Origin: an uncultured Prevotella sp.
Lineage (GTDB): Bacteria; Bacteroidota; Bacteroidia; Bacteroidales; Bacteroidaceae
Direction: 5' to 3'
NCBI GenBank assembly: GCA_900543155.1
Contig: UQQN01000088.1
Coordinates: forward strand, 1-9,991
DNA: 9,991 nt
Numbering within the stretch: the first letter of the stretch is position 1; each line of letters begins with the position of its first letter. This document shows positions 1-7,357 of this stretch, piece by piece. A program made the translations under genes and the position numbers. The notes under the pieces are model-generated. The model was not told the DNA's origin and searched no databases. It saw only the letters and a list, made by a program, of their open reading frames with translations.

Positions 1-210
1 TGTTGAATATCAACTATTTACGATATCAATTTTTTATCAAAACCATGCAGAAAAATTCATGGATTTTGAACACCCTACCCTTATAGTGGACTTCATATTG
101 CTTATTTCTTGTTTTTATATGAACTTGATTTATACATATTTTAAGATAATTACTTGTTTTGGTGGAAATGGCAATATACAAAATTTAAGAAATTTTTCAA
201 ATGACCGAAT

Positions 211-248
211 GACCGCGTAACTTCTGATTATTAGGAAGTTATGCGGTC
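211..248. terminator. Repeat-rich hairpin, probable (bidirectional) terminator of the lipoprotein gene
   Basis: GACCGCGTAACTTC (211-224) pairs with GAAGTTATGCGGTC (235-248) over 14 bp including one G-U pair, around a 10-nt loop. Pairing can extend outwards to about 200-258 with a few mismatches and a bulge. The hairpin starts 47 bp past the lipoprotein stop (298-296). The minus-strand side is followed by an A/T-rich run with short T tracts. The plus-strand side is followed by TTTTT at 265-269. It could end transcription from both directions or be a REP-like element. Termination is inferred. Confidence 0.5.
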
Positions 249-265
249 ACTGGTCACTAGTCACT
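245..265. repeat. 7-bp tandem repeat GGTCACT x3
   Basis: Three consecutive 7-mers, GGTCACT, GGTCACT and AGTCACT, overlap the right arm of the 211-248 hairpin. The left side has a matching tandem of 8 bp (ATGACCGA, ATGACCGC at 201-216). The repeats are therefore palindromically arranged around the hairpin axis, as in extragenic palindromic elements. Confidence 0.7.
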
Positions 266-295
266 TTTTGTTTCTCTCTAATTTTATTCTAAGGG

Positions 296-976
296 TTACT
301 TAAAATAAGAGATGGTACGTGTTTCGGTAATTACCAAACCATCGTCTTGTTTTCTATTGCGCTTGGTCCAATTGCCCTGTTTGTCGAAACTTACGTAGTT
401 ATAGGTGATTTTTTCTTTTTCGGCGCCTCCATCCATGTAGTCGTGTATGTTAAGGACAGAAGCTACATGTCCCTTGTCATTGTAAGTATAGGTGGTTTTA
501 CAAGTATAATCGGGTGCGTTGTACTCGTATTTGCTTAAGTGGTCTTGTGCGTCGTAGTTGTAACTGATATTCTCTGCGTAAAATTCGTCGGGATGATCTT
601 CGGTATACGAGAGTAATCTACCTTTTTCATCGCGTTTAATGTCTGTGAAGACTTTGTTCACAGCCTTGTTGTTTACCTTGGTGAGGTGTCCGTTCTCATC
701 GAAAGTATAGGTTCTTGGCTGGGCCTCTGTTTCGGTCCACTTGCATTCTTTTACGTTGCCCATTAACTGAAAAGCTATTAAGTCGCCTTTTGCTGCGGAC
801 TTTTCAGCTTCTGCGTTTTCGGATTCGGCTGCGGCTTTTTGGGCGTTAGCATCTACCGCTTTAGCAGTAGAGTCTGTGGCAAGGGATGGTCCTTCCTTTT
901 TAGAGTTGCAAGCTGCTGAACTTAATAATAGAGCTGTCGAGAGCAGAGAATAGAGACATATTTTTGTAGCGTTCAT
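296..976 (-). CDS. Lipoprotein with YD/RHS-like repeats
   Basis: A predicted 226-aa envelope lipoprotein of unknown function. The chosen ATG (976-974) gives a short polar start, a hydrophobic stretch and Cys23 in the context SSAAC, so a signal peptidase II site is likely though the lipobox is not perfect. A GTG 36 nt upstream (1012) would add 12 residues ahead of the signal peptide and is less likely. After Cys23 comes an Ala/Glu/Lys-rich linker of about 40 residues. The rest holds four or five degenerate YD-type repeats (YTFDENGHLTK, ISYNYDAQDHLSK, TYTYNDKGHVASV, FDKQGNWTKR), a pattern common in short Bacteroidetes surface or periplasmic proteins and related to RHS repeats. The gene has its own consensus promoter and a hairpin after the stop, so it is probably transcribed alone. 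The partner or ligand is unknown. Confidence 0.8.
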   Translation of the reverse strand: MNATKICLYSLLSTALLLSSAACNSKKEGPSLATDSTAKAVDANAQKAAAESENAEAEKSAAKGDLIAFQLMGNVKECKWTETEAQPRTYTFDENGHLTKVNNKAVNKVFTDIKRDEKGRLLSYTEDHPDEFYAENISYNYDAQDHLSKYEYNAPDYTCKTTYTYNDKGHVASVLNIHDYMDGGAEKEKITYNYVSFDKQGNWTKRNRKQDDGLVITETRTISYFK

Positions 977-1037
977 GAGATGAAATGTTTTGTTAAACAA
1001 TGGTTTAAACACTTCTGAGTAAAGAAGCGTTTGCTCG

Positions 1038-1069
1038 CAAATATAGATATTAAAATGTGTGTTGCCAAA
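1038..1069 (-). promoter_or_regulatory. Bacteroidetes-type promoter of the lipoprotein gene
   Basis: On the minus strand the -33 box TTTG (1069-1066) is followed after 20 bp by the -7 box TATATTTG (1045-1038), matching the TTTG-N19/21-TAnnTTTG consensus of the Bacteroidetes primary sigma factor. Transcription should start near 1031-1033. That leaves a leader of about 55 nt to the ATG at 976. Confidence 0.7.
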
Positions 1070-1211
1070 TATTTACGATGAGAATAGCGCCTTTTGTAAT
1101 GAAAATCATGAAAAATCATGAATTATAATTATGCTTCACGGTTTTAGAGGAACTTGAATGACATTTGTACTTTAGAGGTAAAAAATGCAAGGAATGTTTT
1201 GATAACAGAAA

Positions 1212-1254
1212 CCAGGTATAAGATTCGGGGATAAGCCCTTCTTCTTATACCTGG
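1212..1254 (-). terminator. Hairpin after the rpe/nrnA unit, probable terminator
   Basis: CCAGGTATAAGA (1212-1223) and TCTTATACCTGG (1243-1254) form a perfect 12-bp stem around a 19-nt loop, which itself contains a small GGG/CCC pairing. It lies 56 bp past the stop of the DHH phosphoesterase. No strong T run follows on the minus strand, so it may be an mRNA 3'-end stabiliser or a non-canonical terminator. No gene was found between it and the lipoprotein promoter. Confidence 0.5.
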
Positions 1255-1309
1255 CAATCTTGTGCTATTCTTAAGCGGAATGAGCTGCTATAAGAAATAG
1301 TCTGTTTGT

Positions 1310-2341
1310 TTACAAAAGATTTTCGTAGGCTTCAATGGCGCGTTCTGCGGTCTTTATTGCCTCAGAAAGAGGGAAGGGGAGTTCGCCACCCGAGGCATTG
1401 AGGTGTCCACCACCGTTAAAGAACTCTGCTGCCATTTTGTTGCAAGGAAAATCATCGACCGAACGAAGTGACACACGAATTACATCGCGCTCAGTGTCTT
1501 CGCGCAGGGAGATGCTTAAGCGCATGCCTTTAACCTGTAGGGGCATATTTACCAAGCCCTCGGCATCGCCACGAATAAAGTTGAATCGCTTCATTTCATC
1601 GCGCGTAAGGGTGAAAACAGAGGCACGGTTGTTTGCGTAAAAATTGAGTTTCTCGTAAAGAATGTAGCCTGTTAAGCGGATGCGATCTGCAGAATAGACG
1701 TTGAACACATTGCGATATATCTTGTCTTTGTCGATATTCTTTGTGAGCAACATGGAGATGATTTCGTAAATGGCTGGATCGTTAGAGTTATAAGTAAATC
1801 CGCCCGTGTCGGTCATCATACCCGTATAGATGCAAGTTGCCATGCTTTGTGTCATGTCCTCGAATCCACCTAATTGCAGAATGAGTCGGAACACAAGTTC
1901 GCTGGTAGAACTCATCTGTGGGTGCGAAATAACCAATTTGGCGACATTACAATCGGGGTTGAGATGGTGGTCGATGAGTATGCGGTCGGCTTTAGCGCGT
2001 GCCACGGCTCCTTCCATCTCTTGCAGACGAGAAAGTCCGTTAAAGTCGAGACAGAAAATAAGGTCGGCTTCGTTAATGATTTGTGTGGCTGCTGCTTCGT
2101 GACGTGCATAGAAATGAATGAGGTGCGAATTGGGCAGCCAACGCAGAAAGTCGGGGAAGGGATTAGGCAGTACTACGGTTACCTGTTTGCCAAGCGACTT
2201 GAGGTATTCTGCCCAACCTAACGAAGAACCTACGGCATCACCATCGGGACCTCGGTGTGCACATACTACAATGCGTTTGCTTTGCTGAATGGCTTTCATT
2301 AGCTCTACAAATTCTGTATTGTTGAGTATGGGAGTAAGCAT
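1310..2341 (-). CDS. nrnA: DHH/DHHA1 phosphoesterase, NrnA-like (oligoribonuclease / pAp phosphatase)
   Basis: Probable cytoplasmic Mn2+-dependent phosphoesterase of 343 aa. NrnA proteins degrade 2-5-nt RNAs and dephosphorylate 3'-phosphoadenosine 5'-phosphate; some relatives act on cyclic-dinucleotide breakdown products. All metal motifs of the family are visible: HRGPDGDAVGS (H29, D33, D35), CLDFN (D99), IDHH (124-126), MTDTGG (D178). The C-terminal DHHA1 domain has GGGHLNASGG (310-319). Its length is normal for the family. The frame stays open to an ATG at 2413, which would overlap rpe by 32 bp. The ATG at 2341 is preferred because it leaves a 40-bp gap after rpe and starts just ahead of the conserved fold. 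No promoter was seen between rpe and this gene, so cotranscription is likely. The exact substrate cannot be told from sequence. Confidence 0.9.
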   Translation of the reverse strand: MLTPILNNTEFVELMKAIQQSKRIVVCAHRGPDGDAVGSSLGWAEYLKSLGKQVTVVLPNPFPDFLRWLPNSHLIHFYARHEAAATQIINEADLIFCLDFNGLSRLQEMEGAVARAKADRILIDHHLNPDCNVAKLVISHPQMSSTSELVFRLILQLGGFEDMTQSMATCIYTGMMTDTGGFTYNSNDPAIYEIISMLLTKNIDKDKIYRNVFNVYSADRIRLTGYILYEKLNFYANNRASVFTLTRDEMKRFNFIRGDAEGLVNMPLQVKGMRLSISLREDTERDVIRVSLRSVDDFPCNKMAAEFFNGGGHLNASGGELPFPLSEAIKTAERAIEAYENLL

Positions 2342-2381
2342 GTTATTTCTTTGTGTGTTAAGGGATTTCTTTGAAAAAAAA

Positions 2382-3029
2382 TTAGAGGTTTTTGAGAATG
2401 CGAACTTCTTCAACAGGGTCGGCAGCCTTAAAAACAGCAGAACCTGCTACCAATACGTCTGCACCAGCCTCAACAAGGCGTTTGCCTGTTTCGCGATTTA
2501 CACCTCCATCAATTTCAATTAAGGCATGAGAACCTGTGCGGTCGATGAGTTCGCGCAAACGCTGTGTTTTCTCTACAGAGTGTTCGATAAACTTTTGTCC
2601 ACCAAAACCAGGATTTACTGACATGAGCATAACCAAATCGAGGTCGCCAATGATATCTTCGAGCAACGACACGGGGGTATGCGGATTGAGTGTAACACCT
2701 GCCATCATGCCTTCGTTTTTGATTTGCTGTACCACACGATGAAGGTGTGTGCAAGCCTCATAATGTACGTTCATTACTTTGGCATTGAGGGCTTTCACCT
2801 CTTTAATGAACTTTTCGGGGCGTTCAATCATTAAGTGAACATCAAGGGGTTTTGTGGCATGTTTTGCCATGGCTTGCATTACAGGAAAACCAAACGAGAT
2901 GTTGGGTACAAAAACACCATCCATCACGTCAAGATGGTACCAGTCGCATTCGCTCTGGTTCATCATTTCGAGGTCGCGTTGCAAATTGCCGAAGTCGGCA
3001 GATAAAAGAGAAGGAGAAATTAGTGGCAT
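2382..3029 (-). CDS. rpe: Ribulose-phosphate 3-epimerase
   Basis: Interconverts D-ribulose 5-phosphate and D-xylulose 5-phosphate in the cytosolic non-oxidative pentose phosphate pathway. At 215 aa it is full length for this (beta/alpha)8 metal enzyme. Visible family signatures are SPSLLSADF at the N-terminus, HLDVMDGVFVPN (metal ligand H32, catalytic D34), DVHLMIERP (H65), the MSVNPGFGGQ loop (136-145) and EIDGGV (catalytic D174), followed by a phosphate-binding VAGSAVF. The ATG at 3029 begins directly with the conserved first strand, so the start is secure. It lies 64 bp after the 599-aa protein gene and 40 bp before the DHH phosphoesterase, all on the same strand. No TAnnTTTG box was seen in the 64-bp gap, so it is probably expressed from the promoter near 4932. 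Confidence 0.96.
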   Translation of the reverse strand: MPLISPSLLSADFGNLQRDLEMMNQSECDWYHLDVMDGVFVPNISFGFPVMQAMAKHATKPLDVHLMIERPEKFIKEVKALNAKVMNVHYEACTHLHRVVQQIKNEGMMAGVTLNPHTPVSLLEDIIGDLDLVMLMSVNPGFGGQKFIEHSVEKTQRLRELIDRTGSHALIEIDGGVNRETGKRLVEAGADVLVAGSAVFKAADPVEEVRILKNL

Positions 3030-3093
3030 ATTGTATTTTTTGTATGATTTTTCTTGTTTGTAATTAAGAGGAGCCTCTCTGCCCCATACACCA

Positions 3094-4893
3094 TTACGGA
3101 TTGTTAGGCGCTTCAGGGCGTTTTATGCTTTCAATCCCACTATTGCGCATGTTTTGAATGCGTTCAAGTTCTTTGTGGGCAAAGTCTAAGTTGCGGTTTT
3201 CTTGAATCATGTTTTTGCAGTCGTTCTCGGCAGCATCAAGATAATGATAGTCTATAGAAAGCACCACGTGGCAACGCTCAACAAAGTCGTAGAAATGATA
3301 TAAACTTTCATCAACTTCTGTTTCTTCTTTTTGGGCATTGTCAAGGAATATTCGCAAAGAAATTCGTGTTTGGTTCGTGAGGTCGTAGGCGCGGTAGTCG
3401 TTGGCTGCCATGAGCGTTTTTACGAGTTCGGCAGTAAACTCTACGTTGCCTTCTTTTGCTAAGCCGTCAAAATGGAAAAAAGCTTGTGGATATAAGTCCA
3501 TTTTAAGGTAGCTTTCGCCCAACATGAAACTTACTTCGTTGTATTTTTCTATTTCCCATTGTTCCAAAAGGCTGTATCGCTTATTCATGCGACTCCATGC
3601 ACGGTGAAAGTGTAAAGAGGCTTCGTAGTAGCGCTTTTGAACAAAGAATTTATATCCCCAATAAAGGTCGTAGGCAGTATTGGGCGATGTGATATCGTAA
3701 ATAAATTTCTGCTCTACGGTCCACTCATCGGTCTTGCCTTCGCGTTTTTTGTCGATGGCATCTTTCCACATATAAGAAAATTCAGTGCCCTTGCTTTTTC
3801 CGTCTTTATAATCAACGGCAATCATCATCGTGCGTGCAGTGAGTAATTCGTCTTGTTTTGTTGCATTGAAATTACGATCGTTCACTGCGCGACGTTCGGG
3901 TGACATCGCGTTTATGCGAATATACGTAATGTTATTCTCACTCATCACATGTTCGAGTGCAATAAGCATGAGGTGTGGATGATTATCAACCTCTTTATTT
4001 TCGCCCAAAGTGCGCGTGTAGGTTAATTTTATTAAGCCAATTTTTGCTTGAGGATCATCTTTTTCGCCAATTTTATGTACAATGGGTTCAACTATGCAGT
4101 AGTTGTGGATGGTATCGCTATCTTGCGTAGTAAAGTGATAGCCATCATCACCTTCGCATTCCATTTTTACCCACTTGTGGAATGTAGGCGGCAGCAAGTT
4201 ATAGGTTTTTAGCCAAGTGCTGAGTGCATACATTTCAACATCGCTAACAGTGGCATCAGGGTCGAAAGCATCGTTGTCTAAACCTTTATAAATTTCGGTT
4301 TCAGCCACTATATTTTTAATACGCCTGTTTGTAAATTGAGTGTATTCGAGGTCGGAAATTCTGCTGCTTATAGAATTCTTTTTAATGTCGTCATAGAGCA
4401 TACCGAATCCTTTTTGCGCAGAAAAACAGTCCTGAAAAGCCGTAAGGAGTGCATGCACCATATCGCGTACATCGGTTATGCGGGGTAAATCGCATGTGAG
4501 GTTAACGACAATGTCGTTTTCATCTCCTTCTGTGTAATAAGAATTTATTTGAATGTTGTTGATATTCAATCTGTTGCAAGTTGTGCGAACCATATTAATT
4601 TCTTCAATAGGGCAGTTGGCGATATTGGGAAAGGTGATTCTGAACGTGCTCTGTGAATCTTCGCAAAACTCAATAATGAAATAACCTGCTTGAAAAATAA
4701 ATCTGTAGAATACGTAGTCGTCGGATTTTTTTTCTTCTGGATGGATTTGAAGATAATTAAGTGCGGTGTTTAGGCATTCTACTGCAGCATGAATATCTAC
4801 ATTTGTTTCGATTTCGTTCTCTTGTTCTTCAGTTTCTTCTACCAAACCTTTTATGAACTTTCCTATCTTCGAAAGTATTTTATTTTTTGCCAT
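3094..4893 (-). CDS. Conserved-looking protein, YbjN-like N-terminus and TPR-like C-terminus, function unknown
   Basis: A 599-aa protein I do not recognise by name. It has no signal peptide or clear membrane segment, so it is probably cytoplasmic. It begins with a short amphipathic Lys-rich helix (ILSKIGKFIKGLV) and an acidic linker. Residues about 33-160 resemble the YbjN/type III chaperone-like fold: alternating strands, a CNRLNINN motif and a DMVHALLTAFQDCF helix. A middle region of about 250 residues has no recognised motif. From about residue 404 to the end, aromatic helical pairs such as AYDLYWGYKFFVQKRYYEA and QAFFHFDGLAKEGN look like TPR-type repeats. The ATG at 4893 was chosen over one at 4947 because the latter lies upstream of the -7 box. 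It heads a unit with rpe and nrnA. The fold assignments are inference from residue patterns; a chaperone or scaffold role is possible but unproven. Confidence 0.85.
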   Translation of the reverse strand: MAKNKILSKIGKFIKGLVEETEEQENEIETNVDIHAAVECLNTALNYLQIHPEEKKSDDYVFYRFIFQAGYFIIEFCEDSQSTFRITFPNIANCPIEEINMVRTTCNRLNINNIQINSYYTEGDENDIVVNLTCDLPRITDVRDMVHALLTAFQDCFSAQKGFGMLYDDIKKNSISSRISDLEYTQFTNRRIKNIVAETEIYKGLDNDAFDPDATVSDVEMYALSTWLKTYNLLPPTFHKWVKMECEGDDGYHFTTQDSDTIHNYCIVEPIVHKIGEKDDPQAKIGLIKLTYTRTLGENKEVDNHPHLMLIALEHVMSENNITYIRINAMSPERRAVNDRNFNATKQDELLTARTMMIAVDYKDGKSKGTEFSYMWKDAIDKKREGKTDEWTVEQKFIYDITSPNTAYDLYWGYKFFVQKRYYEASLHFHRAWSRMNKRYSLLEQWEIEKYNEVSFMLGESYLKMDLYPQAFFHFDGLAKEGNVEFTAELVKTLMAANDYRAYDLTNQTRISLRIFLDNAQKEETEVDESLYHFYDFVERCHVVLSIDYHYLDAAENDCKNMIQENRNLDFAHKELERIQNMRNSGIESIKRPEAPNNP

Positions 4894-4931
4894 ATAAAAT
4901 ATTATGTTTTTATGGATGGAATATCTCTTTG

Positions 4932-4939
4932 CAAAGGTA
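4932..4939 (-). promoter_or_regulatory. -7 box of the leftward 599-aa gene/rpe/nrnA unit
   Basis: The minus strand reads TACCTTTG (4939-4932), an exact TAnnTTTG match, about 40 bp upstream of the ATG at 4893. No good TTTG was found 19-21 bp further upstream, so the -33 box is weak. The motif overlaps one copy of a 12-bp sequence that recurs in the divergent promoter. Confidence 0.5.
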
Positions 4940-4995
4940 CAAAACAAAGTTCATATCTTCGTGTGTAAATCTTAAAAACTTTTATACAATTAGGC

Positions 4996-5026
4996 TTTGT
5001 GTTGCCCATATTTTGTAGTACTTTTG
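4996..5026 (+). promoter_or_regulatory. Bacteroidetes-type promoter of the MORN/GH25 gene
   Basis: TTTG (4996-4999), 19 bp, then TACTTTTG (5019-5026) match the Bacteroidetes consensus. Transcription should begin around 5031-5033, leaving a short A-rich leader of about 11 nt before the ATG at 5044. A perfect 12-bp palindrome, TTTTGTACAAAA (5022-5033), covers the -7 box and probable start point, where a repressor could bind. Confidence 0.75.
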
Positions 5027-5043
5027 TACAAAACAAAAAAATA

Positions 5044-7146
5044 ATGCAGAAAATGAAACGAAAAATAAAAACACCCGCATTGGTAATATTCGGTTTGTTG
5101 ATGGTTGCCATTGTGCTGTTTGTGTTTATTCCCAACTCACAGAATAAGATAAAAGATTGTGTTTGTCGTGTGGATGCAAAAAGCTGTTATGAATTGATAT
5201 TCAATGAGAAAGATACGTTGTATGTCTCGCTTTGTAACGATTCCTTACAAATGGCAAGTACCCTGCCTGCCGACGTAGATACCATGGTTAGTCAGTCGGG
5301 TGTGTTTGTTTCGAATGAGGGAGATGTGCTTACAAGCGATGGTTTGGCATTGGGATATAGTTATACTTTGTCGCAAAAAGAAGTTAATGAGCGTTTGTGT
5401 GCCATCGATTCGCTTATGGCACTGCACAAAAAGTTGTATCAGAAAGAAATAGATGAATTTGACTACTATGCTCGCAAGCATACAGTGATAGACGATGGTT
5501 ATAATGAGGTGCTGAGTCGTCGCGAAGAGGTGTTGCAACGTGTTGCTCGCACAGATTCGGCTATTGCCATTCTAAAACGTGCATTGCAACACAATACTAT
5601 GCCCAAGGTTTCTATTAAAATGCAAGCAAGTATAACCACTCCTACCACTGCACAACCTATACCTGCCCATTTGCAAGCTCACGATAGTGGGTTGATGCTT
5701 GTTCAGTCAGACTCGCTGTGTTTGCCTATGGGGGCGCAACGTTTTTCGGTTTATAGGTTTGGGGCACGTGCCATGCGTATGCGTTTATTGGCGTTTAATG
5801 ATTGGGGAAGTCAATGTCTTAATTCTCAGGCTGAATTTATTGACCCTAAGAACGACACGATTTATGCTGCTGCCGAGGGTGGGGCTTACGTGAATCGTTC
5901 GGGACATTTATGTGGCATACGCCGAGGCAGTGAGCGTGTGGGCTCGTTTATGATAGCACATTTTTTGTGGAAAGTGCATTGTTGGCCTGTGTGGTGGAAG
6001 CATAATTTATTTCCGCATCACAGTGGGGCGTCTGCACAAAAAAATACACTTAAATCCTCGGCTGAGGTTTGGCGCATGGTAAGTCTTTCTTTGCCCGATT
6101 CGGTGATTTATAAAGGTCAAACCAATGGTAAAAAAGTAAACCATCAACGGGCGATGCGCGAGGGATATGGTGTGCTTTTCTTTGCCGACGGAACAAAAAT
6201 TGAGGGTGTGTGGCACAACGACAGTTTGAAACAAGGAAAACGCATGGATAGCCAAGGCATGTATGTGGGGCAACTTGATAGTGTGGGACAAGCCCAGGGA
6301 CAGGGCGTGATGTATTGTGCGAATGGTGATTACTACCAAGGCGAATGGCTTGCTGGCAAGCGTCATGGTTTTGGATTGGCTTTATACCAACGCATAGGTT
6401 TGCATTGTGGTGAATGGAAAGAAAACCAGTTTATGGGCGAGCGCATGGTGTATACTGCCGACCGTGTGTATGGCATTGATATTTCGCGTCATCAACACGA
6501 AAAAGATGGCAAAAAATTTACGATAAATTGGAACGACCTTCGCATTACGAGTTTAGGAACAGGACGCCGTGTGCATGGCACAGTCAATTACCCTGTGTCG
6601 TATATGTATATCAAATCGACCGAAGGACGCACGGTTTATAATAAGTATTATGCGACAGACTTGCAGCAAGCGCGTAAACGGGACATTGCTGTAGGCACTT
6701 ATCACTTCTTTTCAACAACCAGTTCGGGAGCACAACAAGCAGCATACTTCTTAAAAATGTCGTGGATTGGGGCGAACGACCTTCCTCCTGTGCTTGATAT
6801 AGAACCTACTGATGCACAAATAAATAAGATGGGGGGTGATGTTGCCTTGTTCCGCGAGGTATTGGTATGGCTGCGGACTGTAGAACGTAAATGTGGCAAG
6901 CGTCCTGTGCTTTATGTGGGACAGCGTTTTGTAAATGAACATTTGGCAAAAGCACCTGCCGCTGTGCGCAATTACGACACTTGGATAGCCCGTTATAGTG
7001 AATTTAAGCCTTTTGTGCGTTTGCAACATTGGCAACTCACACCTTATGGACGTGTAAACGGCATAAAGGTTGAGGTGGATGTCAATGTGTTTAACGGTAG
7101 CCGCGAAGATTTTAGAGAATATCTAAAAAGTTGTCGAAAGAACTAA
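5044..7146 (+). CDS. Membrane-anchored protein: degenerate trypsin-like segment, coiled coil, MORN repeats, GH25 muramidase domain
   Basis: A 700-aa envelope protein whose C-terminal domain should cleave the MurNAc-GlcNAc bond of peptidoglycan. Residues 1-10 are basic and about 11-29 form one membrane segment, placing the rest outside the inner membrane. SGVFVSNEGDVLTSDG (85-100) and EGGAYVNRSGHLCGI (278-292) resemble the His- and Ser-containing segments of DegP/trypsin-like proteases, but the catalytic His is absent and the Ser position is Glu278. Between them, about 110-182 is a likely coiled coil. MORN-type repeats span about 374-465 (GYGVLFFADGTKIEGVW, GQGVMYCANGDYYQGEW, HGFGLALYQRIGLHCGEW). 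GH25 covers about 475-690 with the expected acids: D479 in GIDISRHQ, D585 and E587 in LDIEP, D679 in VDVNVF. The 5044 start is set by the promoter; a GTG at 4999 lies inside the -33 box. The GH25 call is firm, the pseudoprotease call is inference. Confidence 0.92.
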   Translation: MQKMKRKIKTPALVIFGLLMVAIVLFVFIPNSQNKIKDCVCRVDAKSCYELIFNEKDTLYVSLCNDSLQMASTLPADVDTMVSQSGVFVSNEGDVLTSDGLALGYSYTLSQKEVNERLCAIDSLMALHKKLYQKEIDEFDYYARKHTVIDDGYNEVLSRREEVLQRVARTDSAIAILKRALQHNTMPKVSIKMQASITTPTTAQPIPAHLQAHDSGLMLVQSDSLCLPMGAQRFSVYRFGARAMRMRLLAFNDWGSQCLNSQAEFIDPKNDTIYAAAEGGAYVNRSGHLCGIRRGSERVGSFMIAHFLWKVHCWPVWWKHNLFPHHSGASAQKNTLKSSAEVWRMVSLSLPDSVIYKGQTNGKKVNHQRAMREGYGVLFFADGTKIEGVWHNDSLKQGKRMDSQGMYVGQLDSVGQAQGQGVMYCANGDYYQGEWLAGKRHGFGLALYQRIGLHCGEWKENQFMGERMVYTADRVYGIDISRHQHEKDGKKFTINWNDLRITSLGTGRRVHGTVNYPVSYMYIKSTEGRTVYNKYYATDLQQARKRDIAVGTYHFFSTTSSGAQQAAYFLKMSWIGANDLPPVLDIEPTDAQINKMGGDVALFREVLVWLRTVERKCGKRPVLYVGQRFVNEHLAKAPAAVRNYDTWIARYSEFKPFVRLQHWQLTPYGRVNGIKVEVDVNVFNGSREDFREYLKSCRKN

Positions 7147-7216
7147 TGCGCGATAAACTTGATTGTAGAATGTTTCTTTGTTTTTTTACATTCGCAGTCT
7201 TAGAACCACCCTTGTG

Positions 7217-7258
7217 TTTAGCCCAATCTGTTTGCCCCAGGTTGCAGATTGGGCTAAA
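7217..7258 (+). terminator. Hairpin after the GH25 gene, probable terminator
   Basis: TTTAGCCCAATCTG (7217-7230) and CAGATTGGGCTAAA (7245-7258) form a perfect 14-bp stem around a 14-nt loop, 70 bp past the GH25 stop. The plus strand continues with AAGTGAGG rather than a T run, so it is not a textbook intrinsic terminator. Its position between the gene and the next promoter supports a 3'-end role. Confidence 0.55.
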
Positions 7259-7329
7259 AAGTGAGGTGTAAAAGCCTTTCCTTTTGCAAAGAAATATTTT
7301 TCACTATAATTTAATAGTTTAATAATGTG

Positions 7330-7357
7330 TTGAACTCCATTTATTTTCGTATATTTG
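7330..7357 (+). promoter_or_regulatory. Probable promoter of the CNNM/CBS gene
   Basis: TATATTTG (7350-7357) is an exact -7 match. TTG at 7330-7332, 17 bp upstream, is a slightly short-spaced -33 candidate. Transcription would start near 7362, giving a leader of about 150 nt to the ATG at 7511, much longer than the leader of the GH25 gene. Confidence 0.5.

Larger units (their letters stand above)
1..295. other. Intergenic region, no gene, two hairpins
   Basis: No open frame here looks protein-coding, and the stretch is very AT-rich up to about 200. It holds an imperfect hairpin at 37-69 (stem TCAAAACCATG against CATGGATTTTGA with one bulged A, 10-nt loop) and the repeat-rich hairpin at 200-265 described separately. 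No TAnnTTTG promoter was recognised. It probably lies between the leftward lipoprotein gene and whatever gene sits to the left of the window. Confidence 0.6.

Noticed and set aside
37..69. Hairpin at the left edge as terminator of a gene outside the window
   Set aside because: The stem is real, but no gene end is visible and no T run follows it on either strand, so I left it as a structural note only.
1335..2221. Plus-strand open frames opposite the DHH phosphoesterase
   Set aside because: They are antisense to a gene with intact DHH and DHHA1 motifs and show no protein features of their own.
4894..4947. Extension of the 599-aa protein to an ATG at 4947
   Set aside because: That ATG is upstream of the TACCTTTG -7 box, and the added residues break up the natural MAKNK start.
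4999..5043. N-terminal extension of the GH25 protein from a GTG at 4999
   Set aside because: The GTG lies at the -33 box and upstream of the -7 box, so it would not be in the transcript.
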